Shown one piece after another: positions 11,136-22,201 of a stretch of 64,000 nucleotides of DNA. A program made the position numbers and the translations under genes. Under the pieces are notes generated by a model that saw only the letters and a list, made by a program, of their open reading frames with translations, was not told the origin of the DNA and searched no databases. The DNA comes from Teratosphaeria epicoccoides (taxonomy: Eukaryota > Ascomycota > Dothideomycetes > Mycosphaerellales > Teratosphaeriaceae), in assembly GCA_021401465.1 (NCBI GenBank), contig JADDMT010000013.1, forward strand, positions 186,001 through 250,000. The letters run 5' to 3'. Positions within the stretch are counted from its first letter, which is position 1. Each line of letters starts with the position of its first letter.

Positions 11136-11175
11136 GGCGCAACGTCCCCATCTTTCCTGGGTCAGGCTTCTCAAC

Positions 11176-13227
11176 ATGGCGCTCACTCTTTCCTCCGTAG
11201 CATTCCTCACACTCGCTACGCTAGCCAATACGCAGTCAATCAAAGATTATGGCACTTCAGGTGGTTCGGGACCAACGGGAGGTGTCGGTGACGAGGACCG
11301 ACCAATATATCAGCCACAAGCATTTATCACCGACGGCCTGGTCATCTCTGGCAATACCACAGGAACCACACGACAGCTCACGCCAGGCGAACCACCAATC
11401 CTGATCCGCAACAATGCAACGACCTCAATGAATGCCACGAACACGACGTTCACGAACCCAGGCAACACAGGATGCAATACCGTCCCCAGAACCGTAACCA
11501 TCAACTCCAGCCCATCCGGCGCCAGCCAAGAGATGCTCGGCTTTGGCATGGCTTGGACAGATTCCACCGTCGACGTCTTTGACGCTCTGGAACCACACCT
11601 CCGCGACCAAGTCATGGAGGAGCTCTTCGGACAAGAAGGCAACAACATGGGATTTATGCGGCATACCATCGGCTCTTCAGACCTTAGCCAGTACCAATAC
11701 AGCTACAATGACAACGGTCTCGAGTTCAACGACGGCGACCCAGACCCAAACATCAGTAACTTCAATCTCGGTCCGTATGGAAGGAGAATGGCAGAGTACC
11801 TTGCCATGATGGGCAAATACAAAGGCGATGTCACGCTTATCGGCGCTTCCTGGTCCTTACCAGGCTGGATGAAAAACAATGCACTTTTCGTTGCGCCACC
11901 CGCGGACGGCATCAGCTATGCTAATAATTCTATTAACCCTCATTACATCCCCTCGGCCGTCACCTACTTCGCAAAATACGTGGACGCCTTCCGCGACGAG
12001 TTCGGTGTGATCATCAATGGTCTCGCGCCTCAAAACGAGCCTCTCAACTCGCACGGCGGCACGACGAGCATGTACATGGACGCTCTCGACCAAGCGGCTC
12101 TACTACAACAGGGTCTCGCGAGCGAGATGCGCAAGCGCGACGTCAAGATCATTGGGTACGACCACAATACCGATCAGCCCACTTACCCGTACAGGATCAT
12201 GCAGCACGATCCTTCACTCCTAGATGCGGTCGGGTGGCATTGCTACCAAGGCCCTCCAGCAGTCTACGATGTTCTGCAGGACTTCTCGTACGCGTTTCCC
12301 GGTGTGCCGCAGTTCATGACAGAGTGCGCGAACACGGGTGTGGTGGCGGGCGAGACGAATTTTTGGGTTGCGCAGAATTTTATTCCGAGTATCAATAATG
12401 GGAGTTCCGGGGGTCTTTATTGGGTCAGTCCCGCTAATACACATGCGCATCTTTTACGATTTGCTGACCATTTGTGTACAGGTCATGGGCACAGACTCCG
12501 AGTTTGGTCCCCACAGTCCCTATGGCGGCTGCGGGAATTGCTACCCGATGATCATAGTGAATTCCAGCACGGTATACGAGAAAACGCACGACTACTATAT
12601 GATCGGACACTTTTCTCGCTTCATTCGCAGGGGCGCGGTGAATTACAGGATAACAACGCCGCAAATCGGCTCGGCGTTGGATTATGCAGCGCAGTTCTGG
12701 ACAACGGCGAGTAAGAATCCTGATGGGAGCTGGGGTAAGCCGAAAACCCCCCCAATCGTTAATTTATTACTTCACTGCGCATGGCTGACTTGAATTAACC
12801 AGTAATTGTATTCCTTAACAGCTTCGCCCGCGACAATCAAGACGTCACGCTCCAGTTCCCAGGCGCCGACAAGACCTGGCGTGGCACCATCCCAGCGTCT
12901 TCAGTGGTGACATGGCTTCTCCCCGCCGATGTCCGCCTCTCGAACATCACGTCACCCTCCGGGTCCTCCTCCACCGATAGAGTATCCTCCAACATGACCT
13001 CTTCCGACCCGACTTGCACCTCCTCGCAGTTCGATCCCTGGGATGCGGACGCCGCGATATCGACGCCTAGTGCAGACAGTATCATACAGCCGTACGTGTG
13101 TCCCGCGAATCCGGCGATAACGGACGCGAATGAGAAGGAAAGCAAGCGTGATGATAGGAAGGCTGTGCCGAATATTCATAGACAAGTTGGTGTTGCGATG
13201 AAGCCGGCTTGGAATTTTTGTTTCTGA
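11176..13227 (+). CDS. Secreted GH30 family glycoside hydrolase, three exons
   Basis: Exons 11176-12423, 12482-12734 and 12803-13227 give 641 residues. There is a signal peptide (about 1-19) and a Thr/Asn-rich linker to about residue 95 with many N-glycosylation sites. The GH30 (beta/alpha)8 fold follows, with GFGMAWTDS, SWSLPGWMK, the acid/base Glu288 in APQNEP and the nucleophile Glu383 in FMTECANTG. After intron 1 the frame continues with VMGTDSEFGPHSPYGGCGNCYPM, and intron 2 restores SWVIVFLNSF. A long Ser/Thr tail follows and ends in a weakly hydrophobic stretch. The family includes endo-beta-1,6-galactanases, beta-1,6-glucanases and glucosylceramidases; the exact substrate cannot be read here. 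It acts outside the cell. Confidence 0.9.
12424..12481 (+). other. Predicted intron 1 of the GH30 gene, 58 bp
   Basis: GTCAGT...GCTGACC...TACAG, phase 0, joining LYW to VMGTDSE. Without splicing the frame degenerates and ends at 12714. Confidence 0.85.
12735..12802 (+). other. Predicted intron 2 of the GH30 gene, 68 bp
   Basis: GTAAGC...GAATTAACCAG, phase 1, joining GSW to VIVFLNSF. The unspliced frame has stops. Confidence 0.85.
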
Positions 13228-15057
13228 GGGTGGGAGACTCTAGCAGGCGCAGAGGACGGAATGGCTGCGGCGAGGCTGGATGCGGGGTCGTCTAAGAGGG
13301 AAGCTGGTATGACGGTAGATGCGAGGCTGTGGGTTGGGATCAAAAGGCCTTGAATACTTCGCAATCCACGCCGGCGTGGATCACTATTATTAGTATACCG
13401 ATTACATAGTAGGGGTAATCCACGCTGTTGAATGCTTGACAATCCACGATTTTCCACGCCTCGCCGCTCGCTTGCCGTCTCAGGAGAATCCACGCTTTAT
13501 GGATTTTCGAAATACGCACGAAAACGTGGATCGCGAAGCATTCAAGCCCTAACGAGTTCACGGTCGCTTTTGCGGCGCTCGGTGGCTAGGACCAAGCAAC
13601 CAGGAAACATGACTCAGAACGATTTGGAAAACGCGGGTACAAAGCGTGTGGCAGAAATCTCCATCCCATTGATGCAAGATGAAGCGTATGGAAGACACGA
13701 GTGCATGGTTGGGCACATACTAGCTGATCACACGATGTAATTGAGATGGGATGGCGGCGCTCCAAGCACACCCGTCGACCCGCCGTTCATCTGGCTTCGC
13801 TGGCCGTGGCCCGTACTTGCTCTAGCATCAGAACCCACGTTCTGACCACGTGCCCTGCACCAACATCGCGCAGTCGCGCATTCTCCCTTTGTCGTGAAGA
13901 CTTGCTGCCTGATCTCCAGACTTTGCTTCTAGCCCACCAAAGCTTCGAGGAGCTCCCCTCGTATCCTCCAAGTATGCCTTCCGGTTGACATCTCGCACTG
14001 CAAAGCAGTGGACACCCATGTCATTTCTCCGTCTGGCTCCATGGATATCGGCACCCATACCACCACCACGACTTCTCCCGTCTCCAAGAACTGCTTCTGT
14101 CTATACCTTGCAGACCACAGGAGACTCTTGAGCTTTGACCTCGGCAGCCTGCAGGAGGTATGTCGAGCACTTCCGTAAAAGGCAGGAGCGAAGTGACCTC
14201 TGTGGGCAGGAGGAGCAAAATTGTGGATCTGATGTCAGCCAGGGACCGAGGCGCCGAGAGGCGTGGCGCAATTGCCGCTGGCACCCTGATCGGCAATGCA
14301 AGTGATGCTTCGAGTTAACCTTAAACAGTCTGCTGGGTCTGGTGAGCAAATCAGAATTGTCTGATTGGACCGAGGGACGCTCTGGGTCGATTGAGGCATC
14401 CGGTACGTTAAAATAGTCCCGACTCGACCAGCTCCTCGGATGTACACCTGTGCTAGAGTAACGCACAAATGATGCATGACCAGATGGTACTGAGCAAGCA
14501 GTTTGACCTGTAGACGAGTCCGCCAGAGGCAATGCATAGCCTTAGCACGCGAGAGTGCCCGCTAAGCCTTTCGCTCCGCAGACAAGCTCCAGCCTTCGAC
14601 GTCGAAGGCCGCGCCTTTCCCAGATCCTGCTGATCACGACTCCAGTTTCCCCTCATACCGGCGCGGCCCACGATGCAAGCCGAGGGACGCCATCGAACCC
14701 CAGCGGACCCTTGGCTGCCACAAAAGCCATACGCCTCCTCAAACGGTCGAAGTATACCATACCGATGGTTGCGGTATGTAGCCATGTATATTCACGCCGT
14801 CTCTTGGCATCGTCTCGCTCGCCTTGAACGGACAAATGTCTGGCCCGCAAGACGCAAGAGGTTTTCCCTGTACCACTCTAGGGCGAGTGTCCAGTCCGAG
14901 GCCGCCCCCAGGTTGCTGTAGAATGTGTCCACTAGCTCCAAGCTGCCAGGAAACAGGTAGTGGCTGTGGAGGATTATATGAAGCGCCGCAAGCCCGCATC
15001 AACTGCAACAGTATTCTGCTTTCCGTTCTATTCACACTGTTGCCTGGAATAGACAAG
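13228..15057. other. Intergenic region holding a MITE-like element
   Basis: About 1.8 kb between GH30 and the peroxygenase gene. Apart from the inverted-repeat element at 13345-13550 there are only overlapping short ORFs on both strands. The last 500 bases probably include the peroxygenase promoter. Confidence 0.6.
13345..13550. mobile_element. MITE-like element with ~26-bp terminal inverted repeats
   Basis: The left end (13345-13370) reads AGGCCTTGAAT then ACTTCGCAATCCACG. The right end (13525-13550) is its reverse complement with about four differences, two of them in the innermost TTGAATRCTTCGCRATCCACG part. A third, direct-orientation copy of the same motif lies inside at 13428-13448. 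The left end continues into an 18-bp perfect palindrome at 13364-13381. Total length is 206 bp with no transposase, as expected for a non-autonomous DNA transposon. No clear target-site duplication is visible, so the family is not assigned. Confidence 0.6.
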
Positions 15058-16433
15058 ATGTTCGCAAAGACAGCAATCCTTGCCCTAGCCGGCCAGGCCG
15101 TTGCCTTCCCATGGGTCGCTACCCATGTGGGCATGAACCCTGAAGACATGAAGCGCAGCGACGGCACGCCCACGAAAGTGCTCGCAGCTCGCGCCTCTGG
15201 TGATGCTGCCACTTGCCCCAACAACCCGACCCACACACCTGCTGTCCCGATCAGCGCAAAGTACCCTTACTGTGGTGCCATCGGTGGCCTGCCGGGCTAC
15301 CAGGTCTGCGCCAACAACCTTGTGCCTGCCGCCGGTGACACAGCCCATGCGTGGGAGGCCCCAGGAGCAAACGACATCCGTGGTCCTTGCCCTGGTTTGA
15401 ACACTGCCGCCAACCATCACTGTAAGTGTACAGCAGATCTTGAAAGCCTTGCTGGCCGCTGAATCCCCTCCAGTCTTGTCTCACGACGGCATCACCAACT
15501 TCACCGAGCTCGTTGACGCTCAGCAGAATGTCTACGGTGTGGGCTACGACCTTGCGATCCTGCTTGCAGCCTTGGGCGTTGGCCTTGACGGCGACCCACT
15601 TGGCACCACCAAGCTTTCGCTCGGCTGCGATGCCACCAGTCGCACTGCTGCTGTCCCTGGCGCTGGACCCGAGCTTGGTCTGGACGGCCACAACAAGTTT
15701 GAGGGTGATACTTCGTTGACCCGTGACGACTACTTCCTTGCCAACGGCGACAATTATGACTTCAACTCGACTCTCTACGCCGAGATGTCAAAGTACGCCA
15801 ACGGCCACTTCAACCGTGAGAACATCGCTCTGTACCGTTACCAGAGATACAGCGAGTCCCGTTCGACCAACGGCAACTTCTACTTTGGCCCCAAGTCGTT
15901 GTTGCTGTTCGGTGCCGCGTCCTTCCTTTAGTAAGTCTCGCATCATCAGGTCGATCAACGCGTAGCACCTCTAACATAACGACAGCGAGCTCTTTCCATC
16001 GCTCGGTGAGCTCGGCACACCAGATCAGACGACCATGGACTACTTCTTCCAGAAGGAGGAAATCCCACCGAACTGGTATTCTCGGGTCGACCCCTACACC
16101 ATTCCTCTTGTCGCAACCGAGATTTTCGCTCAGTACCAGCTCCACCCAGTGGCCTTCGGTGGCAACACCGGCTCACCCAACTCCTTCGTCGGCTTCGGCG
16201 AGTACGGTCCATACATCTCGAACAGCATGTTCAGCGGGAGCACCGCTGCTGGCGCTGCTTGCCTATTGTACCAGATTGCGACCGAGAACGACCCGTCAGA
16301 GTTTGGTGGTGGAAGCATCCCTCAAACTCCGACTGCCAACCTTGAGTGGATAGCATCGAAGATCAACCCGTTCTTCACTGGCAACGGCTCTGCTGCTGCC
16401 TTTGGCTGCCCAATCGCATACAACAATGCATAG
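15058..16433 (+). CDS. Secreted heme-thiolate peroxidase (unspecific peroxygenase / chloroperoxidase family), three exons
   Basis: Exons 15058-15421, 15474-15930 and 15986-16433 give 422 residues. A signal peptide occupies about residues 1-16. The proximal heme ligand Cys111 lies in the PCP motif of RGPCPGLNTAANHH. The Mg-binding EGD motif is at about 198-200 (KFEGDTSLTRDDYF). Both introns have GTAAGT 5' sites, and splicing rebuilds NHHFLSHDGITNF and ASFLYELFPS, two strongly conserved blocks. Length fits the long class of fungal peroxygenases. Such enzymes use hydrogen peroxide to oxygenate aromatic and aliphatic compounds or halides outside the cell. Substrate range cannot be inferred. The final residues are not hydrophobic, so it is likely released, not anchored. 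Confidence 0.93.
15422..15473 (+). other. Predicted intron 1 of the peroxygenase gene, 52 bp
   Basis: GTAAGT...GCTGAAT...CTCCAG, phase 1. Splicing restores the conserved NHHFLSHDGI block. Confidence 0.88.
15931..15985 (+). other. Predicted intron 2 of the peroxygenase gene, 55 bp
   Basis: GTAAGT...CTAAC...GACAG, phase 2. Splicing restores SFLYELFP. Confidence 0.88.
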
Positions 16434-17394
16434 GCAAGACTTCTGTCTGGTAATGGCTCGGTGTTATTGCCTAGGTGCTGGCCGTCTGACGCAGGATGCT
16501 GATCAGAGAGGTGTCTCTGCATGATCGTGATGAGAAAAGCGATATCATGATCTGATGTATTAGCGTTGTCACATAGCAAACATCACATGTGTGCACTTTT
16601 GTGCCAAGCGAGAGATCCTAATCATCGACACGACTGATGCTTCGCTGACACGGTCGATAAGGTAATGATGCTTTTGACTGCTCAGTAATGCCGGTATATG
16701 TCATCTCAAGTCTTGGGACCACCTGACGATACAATGATAGGACGTTTGAGCGATGCAAAATGTTGTGGGTCGAAGCCAACATCCCCTTGATCGGTCCATT
16801 GAGTGAGTGATACGTACGCAGCAATCCTGGTTGAACTGCTCCGAGTTGAATCACAATACGCACAAAAGAGTCGGTGATGCTGAATCAAGCTTCTCCGGTA
16901 TGACATCCGACCTGCGAAGTCTTGAAGGTGCATGATCATGCGAAGACTCGTCTGTGTCATGCAATCCAAGAACGCCATTATATATGCCAGACCGCGAAGC
17001 GACCAGGACTCAGAGACCTACAAGAAGGTCGTCTGCGCCAACCAAACGACCTTGTTGAAAGCCGAAGGATTAAGCCGAGAGCGGTTTCCTGATCGGGCGA
17101 GAAATCCTTTCAATGTGATCGGGACCACTGTCTTGAATGAAGTGCCGACGATGGCTCAGTCTGGCCTCACATGTCAAGGTATGTCTCACCACCCTGCACA
17201 AGTACCCTCACTCACGTTCTATCTTCTATACCACAGCAAAGCAACGCGCAACGCCACTGCCAAACTACAACCACGACCCGAGCATGCTTATCGCACAGCA
17301 CCTCATACGCGGGTCACCATGACGCACCAATTCGCTCTCTACCCGCCTCTGCGCGAAGACCGAAGAATTCCGTATCTGCCGCCGCCACGAATAT
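16434..17394. other. Intergenic region between convergent genes
   Basis: About 960 bp between the ends of the peroxygenase gene and the helicase gene. A plus-strand ORF at 16932-17555 runs on into the antisense of the helicase and has no family character. Nothing else was seen. Confidence 0.55.
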
Positions 17395-19241
17395 TCACTG
17401 CTGCTGCTGCTGCTGCCGCTGCCGAGATTCTGGACGTGTCGTCGGATTGGCGCCGCCACCTCTCCTTCCTCCTCGTCCGCCTCGGCTACGACCGCCGCCT
17501 TGCCCACGCTCAATCTCGGTGTGCATGTTTCTCGCACCCCCATTGTGCCTTGTAGCGGGCTTCTCGATACGCCCACCAGACAAAGCCATATTCTGCATAG
17601 GCGGACGTCTTCCAGGACTGGGCCTTCTATCTCCGGCTCGCTCAACATGTCCCACGTTGAGCCCTCGCACACCCTTCAGACCCATCTTGCCTACGACCCG
17701 CGTATCGATGACTGGTGGCTCTGGACATCCAAGCGAGGCTGCGTATTCATTCGCAAGAGCCACGAGACCGGGCGGATCTAGTCGCAGGTTCTTCATGAAC
17801 GTCTTTTGGAAGCCGAGATAGGCTTGATACGCTTTGGACTTGGCAGTCTCGTCCACGGAGTTCAGAGCCTGCTCGACAGTAGGTGCCGCTTGCGCTGCAC
17901 TCGCCGACATGTCGACAGTGTAGGGTTCGATGGGAAGGTGTTTGTTGACCTTGAGGAAAAACTGCTCTCGCTCCGTCAAGATGATGACGGCGCGACCACT
18001 TGTTCCAGCGCGCGCTGTGCGACCTACGCGATGGACATACTGCTCGCCATTGCTTGGTAGGCCGATCTGGACCACAAGGTTGACATTCGGGAAGTCCATG
18101 CCTCTGCCGATCACATCTGAGGCGAACATGATGCCCACTGATGCCTCCTTGAATTTTTCGGTCGTCCTCGTCCTAACACTCTGGCTCAGGCGTGAGTGCA
18201 ACTCGTGGACTTTGATATCTCGGCCTAATAGAGCGTCGAAAAGGTCAAACATCAAAGCCACACCATTGGCTGTCGTGCCAAAGACAATAGCCTTGAAGTT
18301 CTGAGGCGACTGCTTTCGTTCTTGATCGAGCAGGGCAGCAAGTAAAGGAAAGGTGTCGCTCACGGTGCGAATGATGATCGAGTACTGATCGACTTGCTCG
18401 ATTGTAGGCACGTCATTTGGGTCCACTGTCGTTATGTGCGCATAGCCTGGCTTTAAGACTTTGCCAAGTACGGATTTGATCTTGTCTGGCATCGTAGCAG
18501 AGAAGCACATTCCTTGCCATCCTGTCGACTTTGGAGGTATTCTGCCCAAAAGTTTTGTGATGTCAGGCAAGAATCCAGCATTCAGCATAGTGTCGGCTTC
18601 ATCCAGAATGAGGGTGCGCAAGCTACTGAATTTCTCGGTCACAGAGTCATCCGACAAGTAGTCATTGAGTCTGCCAGGCGTAGCGACGAGAATCGTGGGC
18701 TTGCCTGTCAGGAACGTCTTCAGATGATACTCCTTCTTGGTACCACCGTAGGCGGTGTGGCACTCGATTCGAGGTCGCAGCTGCGATGTAAGCAGATCGC
18801 ACTCAGTCTTTATCTGAGTCGCCAGCTCGCGAGTCGGTGATATGATGAGCACGCCGACTTGACCGGCAGGCACGGAGCGGTCGGTGAGCAAGGTGTGTAG
18901 TGTGGGTAAGAGAAAGGCAATGGTCTTTCCAGTACCGGTTTTGGCCTGCACGAGACAATCTGCTTTGAAGTTCGGCAGCTCATCCAGAACTCTCTCTTGT
19001 ACCGGTGACATGAACCTACCGAAGTGTCAGCTCGTACGAAACACGTCTTGCGGCGGCGCAAGCTGTACAAACTATCTGGAGCATGGGTATAGACGATCTC
19101 AAATGGCGCAAAGGCTTACTGGTATCCCTTCACTTCCAGCGCCTTGAGCAGAGGCTGTTGAAGCTTCCCTGCCATATTCTTGAAAGGGCCGCCCATCTGT
19201 TCGACGGGCAGCGTTGTCGAGAAGTCCGCTTTACTCGTCAT
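17395..19241 (-). CDS. DEAD-box ATP-dependent RNA helicase, Mss116-like
   Basis: Exons on the minus strand are 19241-19120 and 19015-17395, giving 580 residues. Helicase motifs appear in order: Q-motif region FMSPVQERV (42-50), motif I AKTGTGKT (65-72), PTREL (101-105), GG/TPGR, DEAD (179-182), SAT (213-215), then RGMDFPNVNLVVQIG and HRVGRTARAGTSG. The last ~100 residues are rich in Arg, Gly and finally Gln, a typical RNA-binding tail. Overall it most resembles Mss116/CYT-19-type helicases, which assist group I/II intron splicing and translation in mitochondria. An in-frame ATG at 19409 would add 56 residues rich in Arg and aromatic residues, resembling a mitochondrial presequence; that start may be the real one. 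Family assignment is by eye. Confidence 0.87.
19016..19119 (-). other. Predicted intron of the DEAD-box helicase gene, 104 bp
   Basis: GTAAGC...GCTGACA...GGTAG, phase 2, joining KGY-Q to FMSPVQERV. This is the longest intron in the window. Confidence 0.85.
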
Positions 19242-19986
19242 TTTGCTGCTCTTTGCCAACGACACTCTCACGCGACTGAATTCTGGAGAGTTGTCGTCTT
19301 GGTGTTGGTGGAGGAAGATCGAGAAAAATCGGCTTCGAGGGTTGTGGCCAAAGCGTAGGAGGAATCTTTCTCTTTGATATCCCACCTGCCGCAAACATGC
19401 TTTTTGCATTATTTGATTCACGTGCGTGCTTGCATGCTTGCTTGCTTGATGTTGTTCCGTCAGTGCATCTGTACCTCCTACCGAGTCCACTGCAACAGGT
19501 CGCGTCAACGCGCATGACCGCAACCGAAACTTTGGCTTGTCACGACGCCAAGACTATACCTCCTATTGCTCCTGCAATAGCAAATTACGCAATACAAGTC
19601 AACCATTCAACCGGTCGATGGGTGGAGTCAAGACACGACGGTCAAATCTGAGAATCACAAGCAGTCAACAGCATCACTAGTCAACTTCGCTGTGATAAGA
19701 GGCAGTCAACTTGTCAGTAGGCGGTCAACCATGTCAGCCACCCAACCGGTTGACTGACTAGTGGAAACGCTGGTTGAGACCACATTGCTGTGAATATGAT
19801 TCAGTACCACAGGGGCTGATCTGATTATAGGGCCTGCAAATCTTGATCAAGACAATCGTCAATGTGACGGTGTATGGGTTCCTGTATTTGACCATGCTTG
19901 CCTATGTATGTTTGTCGCATTCGTGGCAGACAGCGGCTAGGGTGTCTCTTGATCATCTGTTCATTTCCTTGCCCGCAAACACAAAG
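19242..19986. other. Intergenic region with a cluster of GTCAAC hexamers
   Basis: This is upstream of the helicase gene and downstream of the PTH11-like gene. It contains a short CTTG microsatellite near 19425-19447 and a cluster of GTCAAC elements at 19598-19754, listed separately. Confidence 0.6.
19598..19754. promoter_or_regulatory. Cluster of GTCAAC / GTTGAC motifs
   Basis: GTCAAC starts at 19598, 19663, 19680, 19705 and 19723, with the reverse form GTTGAC at 19749 inside the palindrome CAACCGGTTG. Near-matches GTCAAG and GTCAAA lie at 19627 and 19641. Eight related hexamers in 160 bp is far more than expected by chance. The helicase start is 350-500 bp away, so these could be binding sites or an eroded repeat. 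Confidence 0.5.
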
Positions 19987-21427
19987 TCATACCGCAGCTG
20001 TCTCCATAGACCACCAAGTCTTGTTAAGCGACGCCTCAGAACGAGCCTCACTGAGTGACAAGCTGGCTGGCGCAGACGACTCGGGTATTCCTGTGAGATT
20101 CTCTGCTCGCCCGTGGCTTCCAGTCGGCAAAGCCGTGATCAGCTCTAGAGTGCCGTCTTCCCCACTCCTGGAACTGCTCGGCTGCCCGCTCGGAACCACA
20201 CTTGACCGCCATATGCTCAGTCTCTTCGCAGGCTTATCGGCAAAGCAGCGCACCTTGGACGACCGCGCAGAAGATGATCGCTGGCTGACTGGTCTGGGCG
20301 GCACTACCAGAGCTTTAATGCTCGGAGCACATGCGCATGCGATGCCCAGATCAAGCTCAATAACGCTGAGCTCCATCGAACGCAGCCCGATCTTCGTGCC
20401 GATCTTCGTGCTGGTGAGGTGACCAATCTCAATCTCTGTAATGAGACGAGCTATACTTGCCAATACCGGAATTAGCATCATACCGAAGAGGGCAACAAGT
20501 ACGGCTCGTTCTCGGGTGGGCTTCCTGAGTCCCCATAGCATTGGTATTGGCATTGCAGCAATTACGATATCTGACACAACAAGGTATGCCGCAACCACTG
20601 AGTCCGGAGTCAGTCCACCCGCTGCGCAGAATGCGAGGGCATGCATCTCACCGTAGTAGTATTCGGTCATCTCAACACAACTACCAGGACCACTCAAATT
20701 CCATATATGGGAGATTGGAGTGCATTGCGCGAAACACATGACCACAACGACGATGGTCATCGCGCCGACGATGCCCAACATCGCCACGGTAGACCACCAG
20801 AACGGCGTTCGAGTCTGGCCAGCTGTTTCACATCAGTATGCGCGGCAGACGTACGTACTGTTCAGTGCTTACCGATTCGCAGATAAAGAATCAGGACGGA
20901 TATCTTCACGGCGCTCACGGCTATAGTGCCGTTGACCTCGAATGCAAAGATTGCCTGAGGCAGCATCAGTATGGTGCTCAAACCATAATCTTGCATGACA
21001 TACCTTCAAGAAGTCTGATTCAGTTGTCCGACCTGTAAAGAGGCCATTGTATCTCCTCAGACACTCAGCAGAAGATACCGTGAGGCCGACCATAGATATA
21101 AAAGCGATCAGCATGCTCCAGTCGTCAATTCCTTTTGTCCATGATGAATCAGCAAAAGCCTGCAACAAGATCTTGCTCTGCACTCACCTATCGGACGGTG
21201 TCGTATGAGAACGGCAAGCAGACGCATGACACAGGCCGTCACTGAAGCCAATGGTCAATATCAGACGGCCATCAGCTATTGGCCACGCAAGACAAACATG
21301 CAACAGTGGTGAAGACCGCCAACAGCACTGACGCTTCAACGATCTCATTCTCTCTCAGTCCGAACTTGTCCTCGAGCGCATTCCTTGCGACCTGCGCTGT
21401 TGCAGCACGGTAGGCTCGTGCATCCAT
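19987..21427 (-). CDS. PTH11-like seven-TM receptor (fungal rhodopsin-like domain), five exons
   Basis: Exons on the minus strand are 21427-21298, 21241-21188, 21131-21004, 20954-20873 and 20822-19987, giving 409 residues with the total length divisible by three. The spliced protein has the order of this family: LLAVFTTVALTACVMRLLAV (TM), the IGIDDWSM motif, a TM pair, AVSAVKISVLILYLRI, FWWSTVAMLGIVGAMTIVVVV, a Cys-containing loop (QCTPISHIW...GSCVEM), AAYLVVSDIVIAAMPIPMLWGL and VLVALFGMMLIPVLASIARL. The tail of about 120 residues is Ser/Arg-rich and cytosolic. Such proteins are putative G-protein-coupled receptors for surface or chemical cues. No CFEM domain precedes the membrane region. Ligand unknown. 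Confidence 0.82.
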
Positions 21428-22201
21428 GGTCCAAAGAGCCAACAACGAGCGGTGCCACTGTCACCGTCAGATCTACAGACTACAACGAAACAACAACAGG
21501 ACTTAGAACAACTAGTGAAACGCGAATCCAAATTCATCGGGAGGAAGACGCTCTTTCTCTTCCTGCTGCGCCAACCTCGGTGGGGCAGACGAGATTTTCG
21601 AGAGATCTGTAACATCGCATGTCGTACGCATGCAGCGAGCCAGCCAAGCAAGCATGCAGCGTCTACGAGAAGCATCGGTATTTCGGGGAGGGACTCATAG
21701 GCGAGCTCGACAGGTCGAGAGTCGTCCCCTGCAGCTACTTCATTGGTGTGGGGCTGCACGACGCACATGAGTGTCATGGTATCACAATGTCGTGGATATA
21801 TAGGCTTTGTGATACATCGGGCGGGCCTAGAGATCAATTAGGTAGCGCCGGCCGGGCTTAGCCCCGAACTTGAATGTGGGCGGATGCAAGGGACATCTCA
21901 AATGCGCATGAGCTCGTCATCAGATCTAAAAGCCCAGTTCTGATCGTGAAGCAAACTGTCTGGCAAGAACGTCAGACTGTGGGGGACTATTCAACTACCA
22001 AGAATCCGACGCCCCTCCCTCCGCGTATGAAAAACTCCAGGACTGGCTGTAAGGCAGTTGCAGCATGAACAGGGTTTCACCGCTTGTAGACAGTCCACCG
22101 CTCATAGGTAGATTTGCTTCGAGGCTGTACCACATGCGTCTGCTTGTTGTGACGAGTATACTCTTTGTTCATCTTACGTGCGCCTTGCCATTGTTGCCAC
22201 T
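21428..22201. other. Intergenic, promoter of the PTH11-like gene
   Basis: About 770 bp with only shadow ORFs. The PTH11-like promoter should lie here, as should the 3' untranslated region of the URI gene. Confidence 0.55.

Larger units (their letters stand above)
9900..11175. other. Intergenic region with a repeat patch
   Basis: About 1.3 kb between the PAP2 phosphatase and GH30 genes. It contains the imperfect ~30-bp tandem repeat described separately (10591-10730) and otherwise only short overlapping ORFs. The last ~80 bases include a TATA-like stretch (CTATAAAATT near 11126) about 50 bp before the GH30 start. Confidence 0.6.

Noticed and set aside
16932..17555. 207-codon plus-strand ORF
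   Set aside because: No family character; it overlaps the 3' end of the helicase gene on the opposite strand.
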